Positions 13,901 through 26,039 of a stretch of DNA of 64,000 bases are shown in pieces (within the stretch, counting starts at the first letter, position 1; each line of letters opens with the position of its first letter). A model generated the notes under the pieces. That model saw only the letters and a list, made by a program, of their open reading frames with translations. It had not been told where the DNA came from and did no database searches. The DNA is from Apis mellifera (taxonomy: Eukaryota > Arthropoda > Insecta > Hymenoptera > Apidae): contig NC_037653.1 in assembly GCF_003254395.2 (NCBI RefSeq), forward strand, positions 3,038,001-3,102,000, in the 5' to 3' direction. The translations under genes and the position numbers were made by a program.

Positions 13901-14582
13901 AAAAATTATTACGTTCATCATATATCTACAATATGTTAAATAATATAAAATATGATTCGTAAACTTTGAAATGAAAACTCACTCAATTGTAAAGGAAAAA
14001 AAAAATATGGAAGTTTATTAAAAATGATTAATTTTTGAGCGATCAATCTTGAAAATATTAGAGAATAAGTATCTTTAAAAATTTTTTTTATTTTTTTTTG
14101 TTTTAAGTTATAAGAAACATTTTTTGTGTAATTTTTTTTAACATATAATTTTGATAGAGAAACTTTTAAAAAATATATCATGCCACATCATAAATGACCC
14201 AGGATCGGCCACCTATATATAGTTATCACTGTCATAAATCACTTTTTATATAATTTTTTAATACATGATTTCATTAAAAAAAACTACTTGTGAAATACAT
14301 TGTGACATGGATCGAAGATTAAATGCAAAAAGAGAATAAAATATGATTCGATAATTTGCTCTAACAGAATAATAATAAACAAAATGAAAAATACAGAAAA
14401 ATTTTAGCGTAACAGATTAAATTTGCACAAACAACCGACATTCAATATAAAATTATTCGTAAAATCAATTATGTCGGTAAAATTTAAAAATATCATAACC
14501 AATTCGATAACCTTTCAATCTGTCATTTCAAAATTATATTTCAATTATCATCCAATACGAGCATAGAAAATTGTATATTGAG

Positions 14583-14610
14583 TTTTTTCTTTTTTTTTTT
14601 TTTTTTTTTT
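14583..14610 (+). repeat. Poly-T tract
   Basis: This is a T-rich run containing 21 consecutive T residues. It lies just left of the degenerate tandem duplication at 14631-14797. A poly-T run beside a duplicated segment can be a relic of a retroposed minus-strand sequence, but no coding similarity is visible. Confidence 0.7.
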
Positions 14611-14630
14611 CTATTCTTTATAAATCGAGA

Positions 14631-14797
14631 CTTAGAAAACTTATCTTTTTCTTTACGATATATATCATTTAATGAAACAGTAAATGATTATATTCCTCCT
14701 CTTCGACATAACCTAGGCCTTAGAAAACTTATTAACCTAGAAAACTTATCTTTTCTTCTACGATAAATCATTTAATCAAACAGTAAATGATTATATT
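14631..14797 (+). repeat. Degenerate direct repeat (two ~63-bp copies)
   Basis: Copies at 14631-14694 and 14736-14797 share TAGAAAACTTATCTTTT at the left end and CAGTAAATGATTATATT at the right, with a few substitutions and small indels. A third partial copy of the left end (CTTAGAAAACTT) sits between them at about 14719-14730. This looks like local tandem duplication of noncoding DNA. Confidence 0.75.
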
Positions 14798-15600
14798 TGC
14801 TAATTATTTGCTATTATTATATTATTGTAATTTATAAATGCCATTTAATTTGCAAATAATGATAGCGTTATATACATATCAAGAAAGATTAACAAAAAAT
14901 TATTGTCATAATCGATGAAATGATTTTAAATAACATAAGCCGAAAAAAATAAACATTCCAAATATTGTATCGTATTGCTTCATCCAACTTGATTTATTGT
15001 TTTTAAACACACTTCTATTGATCCAAGAAAATATTTAAATTAATTAAAATTAATATTTCCTTTTATATTTCGAACGACATTGTATAATTATGTAATCTCA
15101 TTAATGACATATATTAATTTTAATCTTATTTAATTATTTAGGGATAATATTTATCATAAAATGTACAAACATAAGAAAATAAAATAGTTCTAAATAAAAA
15201 AAGAAAGAGAAATCAATTTAAAAATAAACATTAAAAATTAAAAAAATAAAATTATTTTTTAATAATAATAAAAATTTGTAATTTGAAAATTGTTAGATTA
15301 AAATTTGATTAGTTATTAAAATTAAATAATGAAAAAACGAAAATGAGGAAAGTTTCTTTAAAAGGAACAGTCATGTTTAGTGAAATTGCGTAGTAATGCG
15401 CGTAAAAAAAAATATACGTTTGTTTTCTAGTATTTTCAACGAAAAAATTTTTTCCTTTTTTTTTTTTTCGATTTTTTCTCTTTTATCTGACTTTACTCTA
15501 AGCATTTTTCCCAGCTACAAAATTGATATTTTTTTTAATTATGCATATCTACAAAAAACATTCTTTCTCAAGAGCGAGCTGAGAAAGAGAAAGAATAGGT

Positions 15601-16300
15601 GCAACAAGTTGAAAAAACTTAACACTCACTTAAGTTGTCTGCAAAACTTGAACCAAGATGCCCGAGTACGTAGAAAGTCAGCAACAGGATGTACAGCCAT
15701 CGTTGAGGAGCTTCGTCACAGCCACGGTTAAAGCACCACGGTTCACACGCCATATTTACGAAGCAGCTAAATTCTCTTGCGCTACACGAATATAAATCCG
15801 TGCGCTTCGTATGTCTGCCTTTCGCGACCGACGATGACGAAGGGATGAACAAAAAGAGGGGGATATGGAAAATGACAGAGATGAAAGGAAAAATGATAGA
15901 CAAAGATAGCGATAAATAAAACGGCGAACGCTAAGGAAAGAAAAATATTTAAACTTTCGAGAAGTTACAATTGACAATATACGGCTTACGATTCGTCTTA
16001 GATAAAAATCCACCACGATTTTCACAAATGAGATTTAAATATGAAACCTACCCTATCAAAAACAATTTTGTGTGGCACGATTATTTTAATGTAAACACAG
16101 GATTTGTACGATAATTTGCGTTCCTTTCACGAACAAATGTGAACTGTATGCGAGAAGGCGAGACAGGCAACCGATACTTCTTTAAACCGGTATTGGATAG
16201 ACGAAAATAACGACGACAATTGCTTGCGGCGGGAACGGCATGTTGGCTCTTACTGGCTTACCGCTGCATTCTTCATTCGCTCTCCTGCCAATGTTTCCGT
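15601..16300. other. GC-richer islet with short open frames
   Basis: This is a 700-base patch of higher GC content in AT-rich DNA. It contains the 45-codon plus frame at 15658-15795 and antiparallel minus frames (15619-15903, 15756-16025, 16182-16400). The minus frames are hydrophobic and carry no family signature. It may be a promoter or exon of an unidentified transcript. Confidence 0.35.
15658..15795 (+). CDS. Hypothetical 45-aa small ORF
   Basis: The frame begins MPEYVESQQQDV and ends KFSCATRI, with a purine at -3 of the ATG (CCAAG before it). It is mixed and soluble-looking rather than low complexity, has no signal peptide or membrane segment, and ends in TAA without a convincing splice donor. 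I do not recognise it. It could be a micropeptide, one exon of a larger gene, or chance within a GC-richer islet. Confidence 0.2.
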   Translation: MPEYVESQQQDVQPSLRSFVTATVKAPRFTRHIYEAAKFSCATRI

Positions 16301-16942
16301 TACAGTATCTAGATAATAAAGAATCTAGAATCCAGATAATGGTAGAACCAATCATAGCATTGCTAATTCTCAAATTAAATATTTCAATATTTTTCTCCAT
16401 ATTTCAAGTGATAATATAATTGAGAAAATTCTATTTCTTTATCGACTTATTAAAATAATAATTAAATAATAATTTAATATAAAACTGAAAATTTAATATG
16501 AAAAAAATATTTAATATAGGCAATAGAAAAAACGAAAATATACATAAATAAAATACATTTTTTTACGTCGATTCAAAATAAAAAATTGATTGAATTTTAT
16601 TTCAGATCATTTTTTTTAAATTTTTTTTGTTATTTGATGTTTGATATATAAATTATAAAAATTATAATTTTAATTTCTAGAAATTCATAGGAAAAAATTT
16701 ATGAAAAAATGCAAGTTGCAATATTTAATTTATAGATAATTTACCATTATAATTCTATTCAGAAATTTAATCAGAAAAGTGCATTATATCAATATTTAAT
16801 AAATCGTAATAATTATTGAATCATTTACATTTTCTGATTGTGTTACCATTTTTACCAACATTTGATAACAACATGGTATAAATAAAAATGACTATATACA
16901 TGATCATTTAAGTGGAATATTCATATTCAAATATAATTTAAA

Positions 16943-16977
<35 letters not shown>

Positions 16978-17306
16978 TATAAAAAAATATTTATTATTTT
17001 AACCATTAACTATAAACCATAATCTAATGTTCATTTAGACAAAGCATACAAAATATTGAATAAATATAAAGATAAAATACTATATTATTTATCTATAAGT
17101 TTTAATTTTATGAATTTTACGAATTAAAATTATAATTTGTACACAAAAGTTGAAAAAAAATGATTCAATAATAAAATTCAGTATAATTTAACCAATTAAT
17201 TCTATTATATTAAATGTTTTGAAAAAATATTTAAATTGTTATAAACACGTCGGCAATGAAGAATTCTATATTTTTTAAAGATAATGCATTTTTTATTAAA
17301 ATAAAA
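16301..17306. other. AT-rich 3' flank of the CFAP69 gene
   Basis: Nothing gene-like is visible in this downstream flank of the minus-strand gene. A clean AAT microsatellite lies at 16944-16974. Confidence 0.6.
16944..16974 (+). repeat. (AAT)n microsatellite
   Basis: Ten uninterrupted AAT units. A comparable run of AAT/TAA units lies at 32015-32037 just upstream of stan. Confidence 0.9.
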
Positions 17307-17312
17307 TTTATT
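17307..17312 (-). terminator. Polyadenylation signal of the CFAP69 gene
   Basis: The minus strand reads AATAAA here, 16 bases beyond the TAA stop, with a second copy at 17292-17297. This implies a very short 3' UTR, in keeping with the compact gene. Confidence 0.55.
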
Positions 17313-17327
17313 TTTTATCATTTTCAA

Positions 17328-20300
17328 TTATTCATCTTCTTTAAATTTTTTTATACTAGAAAAATAGGTACTTGATGATAAAGAAGAAAATTCAGAAAAT
17401 GTTTCATCAGAAATATAACTATCATAAGGAGAAATAGGAATAAGTTTCAATTTTATTTGACTTAAATTTGTATCTAATTTCAAACCACTGCTCATTATTT
17501 GATGCTGATTAAATATAGCCTATATGAAGAGTTAAAAGAAATAAAATTTAAATGTAAAAACATATTTTTTTTAAAAGAAAAAAATAAAAATTAAATAAAT
17601 TATATATCATGTTTACCGTAACCATGATTTTATCTTGGAATGTCCTATGACAATGTGCATCATCTGAATCATCTGGAAACTTTAATGCTAAATTAACTTG
17701 TTTTATTTGTTCATGTTTTTTCTTTAACATATTTGATCTCTTTGTTGTTCTATATATATAATCTAATTCATCAAATGCATCTAATGCTATAATTAGCTTA
17801 GAATTGCGAATTCTTGCATATTCATCTTTCTCTTCTATATCTTTTTGTTTGTCCATAGATTGTAATATTCTAGCTTGTCTTTCTTTTGTCATTTCACTCC
17901 ACATATAATAACGTTGAGTTATCAAAAAAATTGCTTGACCATCCATACCAAGAGGAGTAATACCACTTTTTTCAAAAAATTTAGCAATCTCTACCCATAC
18001 TTGACCTAATTTCAATGCAAAATACATATTTATAGTAGACATTGTAATCTGTAAAAATATTAAATCATAAATATTAAATATAAGTTGCATATAAAATGAT
18101 TAATATAAAAATGAATATTTGTATAATTTACTTTATCTTCTAATGAAAGACTGTCATTTAATATTTTATAATGCTCCTTGGCCATTAAATATCGTTCATT
18201 ATCTCTTTCTATTATCTTGTAAATACTATATATTTTTGATCTAACTGAACCAATCATATCAATTATTGCTGGACTACTATCTCTAGCTAATTTTGTGAAA
18301 TAAGTATCAATCCTCTCTTTCTGATTCATGTTAATAAATTCCTCATCTAAATAGAAAACATGTCGTATTATAAATTAAAATTATCTTATTATTTGACTTT
18401 GATAGTACCATCTATATTTTTTTTAATTTTAATCTTTATTTCTTCTTCTCTCCATATTTTTGCTAGCAAAGACATTAATCCTGTATCTTTATTAATACCT
18501 CTCCATGTACATATAAATGGTCCACAAAAAAAATTATCACAAATATCAGTAAAAAGAGCAAGAAATAAACAATGAGAACAATATGGAACAATTTCTATAA
18601 TATCAAGAATAATGTATATTCCTCCATAATCAATAAATTTTTCAAGATTTTCGGGACACCATACTATACATTCCCAGATGTATGAGCCTATTGCTAACAA
18701 AAGACTAATAAAATTTTTTATGTTAGTTTTTTAGTTAGTTTTTTAATAATATATGTTCAAATAATATTTGAACTTTTCAATCTTATTATCATAAATACAT
18801 ATTACCGTTGATCTAGTTTAAATTCTTCATCTTTTTGATATAGACAACGAAATAACAATTCCATACTTAATGTAACACTGTACTCTCCATAAATTTTTTG
18901 ATAGAATATCTGTTTTTTTATAAGTTTTTCAATTGATAATAGTGTCAATGTTAAAATTCTTTGTTCTATCATTCTAATTTTGTCAAATTTCAAAATATAT
19001 TGAATAAGTTCTATAAAATATAATACATAACAAATTAGTATGTAATTGAAAAATGATAACTTTAATAATAAGTATAATATATAAGCAAAAAACTAACTAA
19101 TTAATAAGAATACATATCCACATTGTCGAAAGTATTCTAATATATATTTATCATTGTTCAGAATAATTATACAAATCGTTTTTATAGTAATCATTATTAT
19201 TTTAATATCAAATTTTGTCTCTAAACACCATTCTAGTATCATGCACAATCTATAAAATATTTAAATTTTATATTATATAAAACATAAATTTCTATTTTAT
19301 TTACCTAATACCACCATTATAATCCACAAATAGCTTTGGCATTCTTGGTACTAATACAGATAAAGCATTTATAGCATATGTCCATATATCCCAAAATTGA
19401 GATGGATTCCATTTGATTTTTAATTTTTTAATATTTGGATTAACAATTTGAAGTATAGTTTGTATTAGTTTTTCTTTTTTTATTAACTATTGTTTTATAT
19501 TAAATATTATAATATTAAAATATTTCTTATAATTTTTTATGTATATAAAATATATTAAAAATATAATTACAGAAGCATTAATTTCTGCTAAATGTATAAT
19601 AATTAATAACATAATTTTTTCAAGAAATAAATCTTCAATAGTAGTGCCAAATTTTATTATTTCTGAAAATATTCTAGCAGAATTAGTTTCAATTCCAATT
19701 AATATTTCAATAACAATATCAGCTATACCACTACCAACAAGATTCCAAGATGGTAAATTAATTGAAATCATAAGAATAATCATAGCAATTTCATTTCTAA
19801 TTTTTATATTAAAATATCTATAATTACTATAATATATTTGTCGTTTAAATGTATAACATAGACCCCTATATAATATAAATTTTATAATATAATATAATAT
19901 GCATAAATTAATGTATTTGAAAATATTACCATAAAGCACAATGAGTTGGTATTAAATTGTTTTTTAAATTAATTGATTTTTCATTAGAAAAAGCAAAAGA
20001 TTTCATCAAAGTCCATAATATGTTTATTATCAAAACAATTGTTTCATCACTATATTCATTTCCAATTAATAACATATCAGGTGGACGCTTACAATGTACT
20101 TGAGTTGCAAAAGTAAGATCCATTCTTATAAGTAGAGTAGTGAGTATATTAGCTTCTATCATTTTATAGCCTTTATTTAAGATTATAAAATAGAAAATAT
20201 AATCAATTCAAAGTTTTAAAAACTAAATCTTTCATTTAAGACATTAATTTCTTAATACATACAACATTCATAAGAGATGGATGATAATAAAAAAACTAGT

Positions 20301-21140
20301 TGTAAAACTTTTTCATACATCTTTAACTCAGAAGTACGTAATAATTCAGCTATAATTATTGGCAATTCAGATTTTTCCACTGCTTTACGACAATATTCCA
20401 ATTTTATTGCAGCAATATTTTTTATTTTTGTTTTTAATAGCAAAGAATGAAGAATTCTATGAATTTTTAATATTTGCTGTTCAGTTGGCAAGATTATAAG
20501 AAGATGTCCTAATAATGTAAAATAGTGTTTCATTATGTCCTCAAGAATTAAATTATCAGATAATTTTTCTAATAAGGGTGGAATATTACAAAGTTCCAAC
20601 ATTCTATTAAGATGTATCTTATATTCTTTAACTGTTTTAACATTTTCAGCCAAAAATTTTAATACTTTTATTATCAATGGCAAATCTTTAATTTTCTAAA
20701 ACTTTATAAGGAAATCTTGTAGATAGATAAAAAAGACATATTTTTATGTAAAAAAATATATATATATATATAAAGAAAATGAATATTTTTATATGAAGAA
20801 AAAATAAAAACATATAAGTAACATATATACATAAACAAATGTAAATATATTCATTAAAGGATACATAACCATCATCTCCTACTTCATTAAGAAAATCAAA
20901 TAAAAGTCTACATATACGAAGTACACTATCACTTGTTACAGGATCAGATATAAGTTCATCTAATTTTTGAAGAATACGATGTGTGTCTAATTTTAATTTT
21001 CTATCAAAATCAAATATTTCTTTTGGTAATTTTGTAGTTTTAAAACAAAGATGGGTAACATATTTTGGACAATTAAATTCTTTCCAAACATCTTCAGGAT
21101 TAATTTTAAAATTTTGTAATTCAGGTTTGGTTATCTCCAT
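17328..21140 (-). CDS. Cfap69: Cilia- and flagella-associated protein 69 (CFAP69)
   Basis: This is a complete 11-exon gene. Exons in order: 21140-20865, 20695-20263, 20170-19930, 19826-19571, 19486-19305, 19249-19098, 19010-18806, 18704-18409, 18346-18132, 18048-17617, 17519-17328. All introns are GT-AG, about 60-170 bases, and the phases close exactly to 959 codons plus TAA. Vertebrate CFAP69 is about 940 residues. Similarity runs the full length: ILEWC early in exon 6 (human FLEWC); a DICDN and KIWREEE stretch in exon 8 (human EFCDN, LWRKEE); a kinase-like LGQVWVEI stretch in exon 10 followed by charged coiled coil; and AIF at the start of exon 11 (human NAIF). The product is an armadillo-type helical-repeat protein. 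In mammals it is needed for sperm flagellum structure and olfactory cilia kinetics, so in an insect sperm and chordotonal/sensory cilia are the likely sites. The ATG at 21140 is the first in the frame. The weakest junction is the exon 8 donor (GATG|GTACTA). Confidence 0.87.
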
Positions 21141-21292
21141 GTTATGTTATCTTTTTATATTTAAATAGAATAAATATAAAAGTATTTATGTATATTACAA
21201 ATTTTATATTACATTAAAAATAATATAGAAAAATTTCAAGTAATATTAAAATGATTTAAATAAAATTTAAAAAATAATAATAATATTCTTAC

Positions 21293-21450
21293 CTCTTTTT
21301 CAATTACTATATAAATTTCATAAAAAAATCAAATATTACGATATTACCTCAGATAAAATCGCATTAGAAAAAAAGAATTAAAGAAAGAGTTTATAATTAA
21401 AGGTTCAATCCAATGATGTCTTTTGAAAACATAGATGGCGTTTTTGACGA
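21293..21450 (-). other. Cfap69: Possible noncoding first exon of CFAP69
   Basis: A strong minus-strand donor (AAAGAG|GTAAGA) lies at 21293/21292. An AG acceptor (AAAAAG|ATAACATAACATG) at 21150 would place the start codon ten bases into the next exon. The implied 142-base intron matches the gene's other introns. The 5' end shown is arbitrary. This is inference without transcript data. Confidence 0.35.
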
Positions 21451-21641
21451 ATGACGCGCCGAATATGTTTATTCGAATATTAACAAAAATATCTTGTCAT
21501 TATATTTGATTTCATTAGTATTTATATTATGTATTATAAAATATCAAAGAAAAATATCTACAAAAATAATACTAGATATAAATAGATTTTAATTTAGAAA
21601 CTATTTATATAAATTATAAAAGTTGATTGTATCAAATATTC

Positions 21642-21648
21642 ATATATA

Positions 21649-21681
<33 letters not shown>

Positions 21682-21683
21682 GT
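21642..21683. repeat. TA/TG microsatellite
   Basis: An alternating TA run interrupted by a short TG block. Similar TA runs occur at about 24000, 44286-44313 and 52060-52072. Confidence 0.8.
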
Positions 21684-21746
21684 AATATTATAAGTGTAGA
21701 CGTATTTCACGCACGTGCAAGAGAGAGTTGCAACAGTCGTCAATGC

Positions 21747-21754
21747 TATCGATA
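21747..21754. promoter_or_regulatory. TATCGATA box between the divergent genes
   Basis: A perfect TATCGATA within GCTATCGATAGTAGC, about 600 bases from the CFAP69 start codon and about 640 bases before the proposed stan first exon. It is a plausible promoter or boundary element shared by the divergent pair. Assigned on motif alone. Confidence 0.3.
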
Positions 21755-22391
21755 GTAGCAAGGTGTGTGCTTGTACATTTTAATTTAATTAAATTTTTTA
21801 CGTATAATGAATTTTATTTTTATTATTTAAAACACATTATTATTAATATAGAAACAGAAAGAGGTTAGTAGTATTAATAATAATATTTTAAGCTATATCT
21901 TTAGTTTTATGAAATTAGAAAGTACATGCTTCGTACAAGTATTTATAATACCATGCATTTTATATTTTCAATTCTTTACTAATAAAAGTTCAAACGTATG
22001 TTGAATACAATTGTATAATATGTTCACTGAAATACATTAAACATAGCTTCAATGTATTAAAATCATTATATATAAATAGATTTAAAAAATTTAATAGTAT
22101 ACTATATTTCAAATCTTATTTTTTAAAAATATTTATATTTAATAATAAATAATTATTATCTCAGTTATATTACAATATACAATATTATAACATATTATAA
22201 TTTTTCGTCTTGTCACGAATGAAAAGATTTTCAGGTAATAATATCAAACGAACAATACAAATTCAAAAATGATCGATCGATTTATTTTTATTTGATCTTC
22301 AGTAAAAAAAAAATCTTTTTTTGCTCTGATTTAAAAAATAGTTTTGAAGAAGAATGTAGAAAAAAAAGAATGTACAACACTTAACCGCGGA

Positions 22392-22729
22392 TCAGTACAC
22401 CGGTACGGAGATCTTGGTCGTTTGATCGTCGCTCAATGTCGAGATACACGGTCGCAGGTAGTCGCCCTCTACTACGTTCGCACATAAGATTGGTTCGTGC
22501 GTGTATGGTAGTTTGGTAGTAGTCGCGACGCTGCCGAGAGCAGCTGAAGTGCGTGCACGTCGTTCTTCGTGATCTCGGGACACAGTGCTTCACAACGCAT
22601 GTATGTGTAGATCCATTTCTCATCGAATTTCGCGTGCTCGCAAGGAAAAAGTGTCGGGAAATATTAAAATATCGACAAGATTGGGTGTGACTTGCGATGT
22701 GATAAATCTGCGACGACCTTGGCGGGACG
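22392..22729 (+). other. stan: Probable noncoding first exon / promoter of stan
   Basis: A 340-base CpG- and GC-rich islet starts with TCAGT, the insect initiator core, at 22392-22396. It ends in a strong plus-strand donor (GGGACG|GTGAGT) at 22729/22730. It lies upstream of the acceptor that precedes the stan start codon (32437/32438), so a 5' UTR exon joined across a ~9.7 kb intron is the simplest reading. Open frames on the minus strand here (129 and 63 codons) look composition-driven. Confidence 0.4.
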
Positions 22730-23209
22730 GTGAGTGACCTTTTTGAATGATATGTTCGTCGACATTTCATTTTTTATATGTGCACGGACGCAAAAGATAT
22801 ATGGTGCCGGTATTTTCTTGTATCGATACATTCTCACGGGAAAATCCTTTATTAATTGGATAGGATAACCAGATAAGTAACAAATCACAAATTATACTTT
22901 CTGCCTAGAATCCTTCTTTCCGTGTCTTTTGATAAATAAAAATATTCATTTTCACACACAATTCTTCTATTTTAACTTTTCGCGTTTAATTTCTTCTTTT
23001 AATTCGAACAAAAATTCTTTCCAACAAGAATGCAATTCACGTCGTTTCTGTTATTTCGAAATTCATCTTCAGGGAGAAAGGAAAAAGAGAGAATAGAAAA
23101 GGCGCGATCTATCTATGCGTTTCTATGTATCTAGTAGAAAATTCTTAACATTTACGCATACAATTAGCCTGTGGTGTTTTTTCTTATTATTTTCGCAAGC
23201 GCTTCTATT

Positions 23210-23707
23210 CTAGCTACGTATATAGACGCGCAATAATGTATGAACGTTTGATCGATTTAACACATTGGCGTCCAGTGTAGTCTTTCTTGGCAGGTTTGAC
23301 GTACGTAAATACGCAATTGGCACGCGATTGAGAAGCGCAGAAATAAACTGTACAAATTCGTACGTATCGAAGCGTTTCTGATAAGAGGAGAAAGTTGTAA
23401 TGCGAGTAGAAGTGAAGACCCAAGGTGAATAAGAAGCCAAGAAATGCTCTCGGCATTCGTTAGAAAAATTTAGATACGCCGATGCGTGGAGGGTTAGCAG
23501 CCTCGTTTCTCCGAGCTGGCGAATCAATATTTGGAGGGTAAGCGTCCCGACTGTCGGCGTCGAAGCTGCGGAACGTGAGTCACTCACCCCTGATTGCGAG
23601 GGAGAAGGAGAGAAGGATGACTTTTCTCTTTCACCCTCTCTTCTTATATATTGTGGCTCGAGTAAACTCGACTCGGTCCGTCTCGATTGTGCAAAGGAGT
23701 TTGCCAC
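23210..23707 (-). other. Unsupported 165-codon open frame in a GC-rich islet
   Basis: This is the longest open frame in the interval: a serine/arginine-rich start (MANSFAQSRR), then mixed sequence. It shows no domain, signal peptide or repeat. A second, overlapping minus frame (23214-23456) shows that the local composition keeps frames open. I regard it as probably noncoding, though a lineage-specific protein cannot be excluded. Confidence 0.15.
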
Positions 23708-24140
23708 GAGTATTAAGCTTTCTCAAACTTTTCATCTTGTCATCCTAACCAAACTGAATATCGATCGATCGATTTTTCTTTCCAATCAATTTTTCCAATC
23801 TTCCAAGCTTGAAAATTAATTTCTAAAAAACCGTAAATAATTTTTCTATTCGATCGTTATAGCTTGAAATAGTATTATTGGAGAGAAATTGATGGAAATA
23901 AAAATTTAGAAGGTAGCATCGAAAAGTTCAATCCGGTTGATGAAATTAAGAAATAAACACAAGATTTGAAGTTATCGTCATGGGATTTAGTATATATATA
24001 TATAATTAAGATACGAATTTTTGGATGTCCCGCACAGTCGTAAGAACGGAACGTTAATTTACGATCTTTAAAGACGATCGTGCACATATACAAGCGTGAA
24101 ATGTATGCACCTAACTAAACCCGTTTGAGGGAGCTACGGT

Positions 24141-24153
24141 GGGAACAGGTTCC
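24141..24153. promoter_or_regulatory. Palindromic Grainy-head-like site
   Basis: GGGAACAGGTTCC contains AACAGGTT, a near match to the Grainy head consensus, inside GGAAC/GTTCC arms. The same string recurs at 60744-60757. Inference from motif only. Confidence 0.25.
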
Positions 24154-25973
24154 ATAAAATTGAGCGTTCTTCCGTAGGATTTTTATCTGCAACTAACTAT
24201 CTTCGCACCATACTACATTTGCATCGATATACTAAAATAGATATCTTGAAATTTTCTTTACCATTCAATACATCCATAAACTTTTTTTATATTTTACAAA
24301 AATAAAATCAATATAATTTTTAGAAATGAATCACAAACAAGATAAATTGCAATGATTATTTTTGAAAAAATCCTGATATTTTGAATTTTTTAAAAATTCA
24401 AAAAATATAAATAACGTATTACAAAAATCTCCTGTATTTTTTTTTCACAATAACAATAAAAAAAAAAATACAAATTATATATATATTATTATATTTGTAA
24501 ATTAAAATAAAGCCGGTTCGTGCTACTGTATTTATAATCAAGCGAAAGGCAAAGGTAAGAAAGCGAAGAAACGCAAAAGTGGCATTAATTTTCAAATAAG
24601 CCGAAACGTGCACAACTAGCATGACTGGAAAGATGGTATCGTAACGCAGTCACGATTTAAATCCTGGATTTATCCGCGCATAGTAACTCGAATTATTTTC
24701 CCCGGACATTCGTGTCGACTGGACGTGACTCCCCTTACAATTAATCAAATAGGATTATGGATCTTTTTTTCGTAGGAGATCTTCTCTCCCTATTGGTCCG
24801 TGATCAATTACCAGAGTTCGAAGAAGAGACGTTCAACGCGCCTGCTGAGAAATCAATGAGCCACACTATACTATCTTCAACGATGTAGTAGCCGGTCTAC
24901 ACTTTATCCTTTTTCGATTTTACCGCGCACCGTTACGTGAATATAGATTCGCATATACTGCTGTCTAACGGTTGTTATTGTAAGCTCCTCGAATTTGTAG
25001 AATTTATATTTAATTTTCACTTCACTTATTTTTAAAAAAATTCATTATTATTCTAATATAAAAAAAATTCCATGATATCAAGAAATTTATTATATTTCAA
25101 TATATTAGATTGTTCTTTTGATTCCGACTTGCGATTTTGATGAATCATTATTGACATTTACTTTCAATACGTTCAAAGATTTGAAAGTAAAACTATATTA
25201 CTTCGCTGGAGAATTCTGCGTTGAGAATGACTTTTCAGTAGTGGTTTTTATCATTCAAAAGTAATTTTATTGCAGGACAATCACTTTCAATGTTTATTTG
25301 CGAGAAATATTGAACTTCTCAAAAGTGAAAAATAATTTTCAAAAGTTTTACTTTTAAATATATTAGCACAAAAGATCGAAAATGCAATTTATGCAGAATT
25401 ATATGGATGAATATACAATTATTAACACATTAGATATTTTATATAAAATAAAAAATAATAATTATAAATAATAAAAAAACTTTTCATATTTAACACAAAT
25501 TCAACTATATTATCAACTATATTTTAATGACTCAAATTGATTTTTATATAAAACATTGTAGGTTATGTACAGAGCAATTTTTTTTTATTAATAAATATCA
25601 TTTTAACAAAAAAGGAATTAACCTTAAAAATTCAATTTTTAAAAACAAAATAAATAGAGATAAAACAAAATTTTAAATTATAAAATATTGAATTTTTAAT
25701 ACTATTTTACTAAATAAAAAATATTAATTGAATTTCTATTCAAAAAATGTTAAAACTTTAAAGAGATCAAAAAAGTATGTTAAAAATTCAAATCGTACAT
25801 TACAAGTTAAAGATAATAATAAATAATGAGATGTTAGATACTTTTTGAGATTAATTGTACAATATACAATATGTACGTATTAAATTCAAGTAAAGCGATT
25901 AGATTATTATACATTTTCAGCGTTAGTTCTATTGTCAATTAAAGGGTAACGAAGTAACATGCCGAGTTTTCAG

Positions 25974-26039
25974 CATGATCTTGTGCTTGCTTCTTCTTGC
26001 AACCTTGAACGGAACCGTGTACACCGGTTATTGTAATAG
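25974..26039 (+). CDS. Possible signal-peptide-coding alternative exon
   Basis: The segment is bounded by a good acceptor (GAGTTTTCAG|C) and a GTATGT donor (AATAG|GTATGT). An ATG right after the acceptor opens 21 codons plus two bases: MILCLLLLATLNGTVYTGYC, a typical secretion signal. The exon ends in phase 2, the same phase with which stan exon 2 (33552) begins, so an alternative Flamingo N terminus skipping exon 1 is formally possible. It may equally belong to another nested gene, or be chance. The open frame would otherwise run to 26196. Confidence 0.3.

Larger units (their letters stand above)
10921..15600. other. AT-rich noncoding DNA
   Basis: No gene was recognised. Runs of A, T and TA dominate (for example the TA tract at about 11729-11748). 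One GC-richer islet at about 12490-12770 carries an 80-codon minus frame (12510-12752) without a recognisable domain. The rest has dense stops in all frames. Confidence 0.5.
21141..22391. other. Divergent intergenic region between CFAP69 and stan
   Basis: This is the head-to-head spacer between the minus-strand CFAP69 gene and the plus-strand stan transcript. It contains a probable CFAP69 5' UTR intron, a GC-richer patch at 21420-21470, a TA/TG microsatellite (21642-21683), and a TATCGATA box (21747-21754) beside GTTGCAAC. No other gene was seen. Confidence 0.55.

Noticed and set aside
19539..19823. 94-codon plus-strand frame
   Set aside because: Antisense of CFAP69 exon 4; isoleucine-rich from AT composition.
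22381..22770. 129-codon minus-strand frame at the proposed stan first exon
   Set aside because: Overlaps other frames in the same GC-rich islet and has no recognisable domain; the islet is better explained as promoter/5' UTR.
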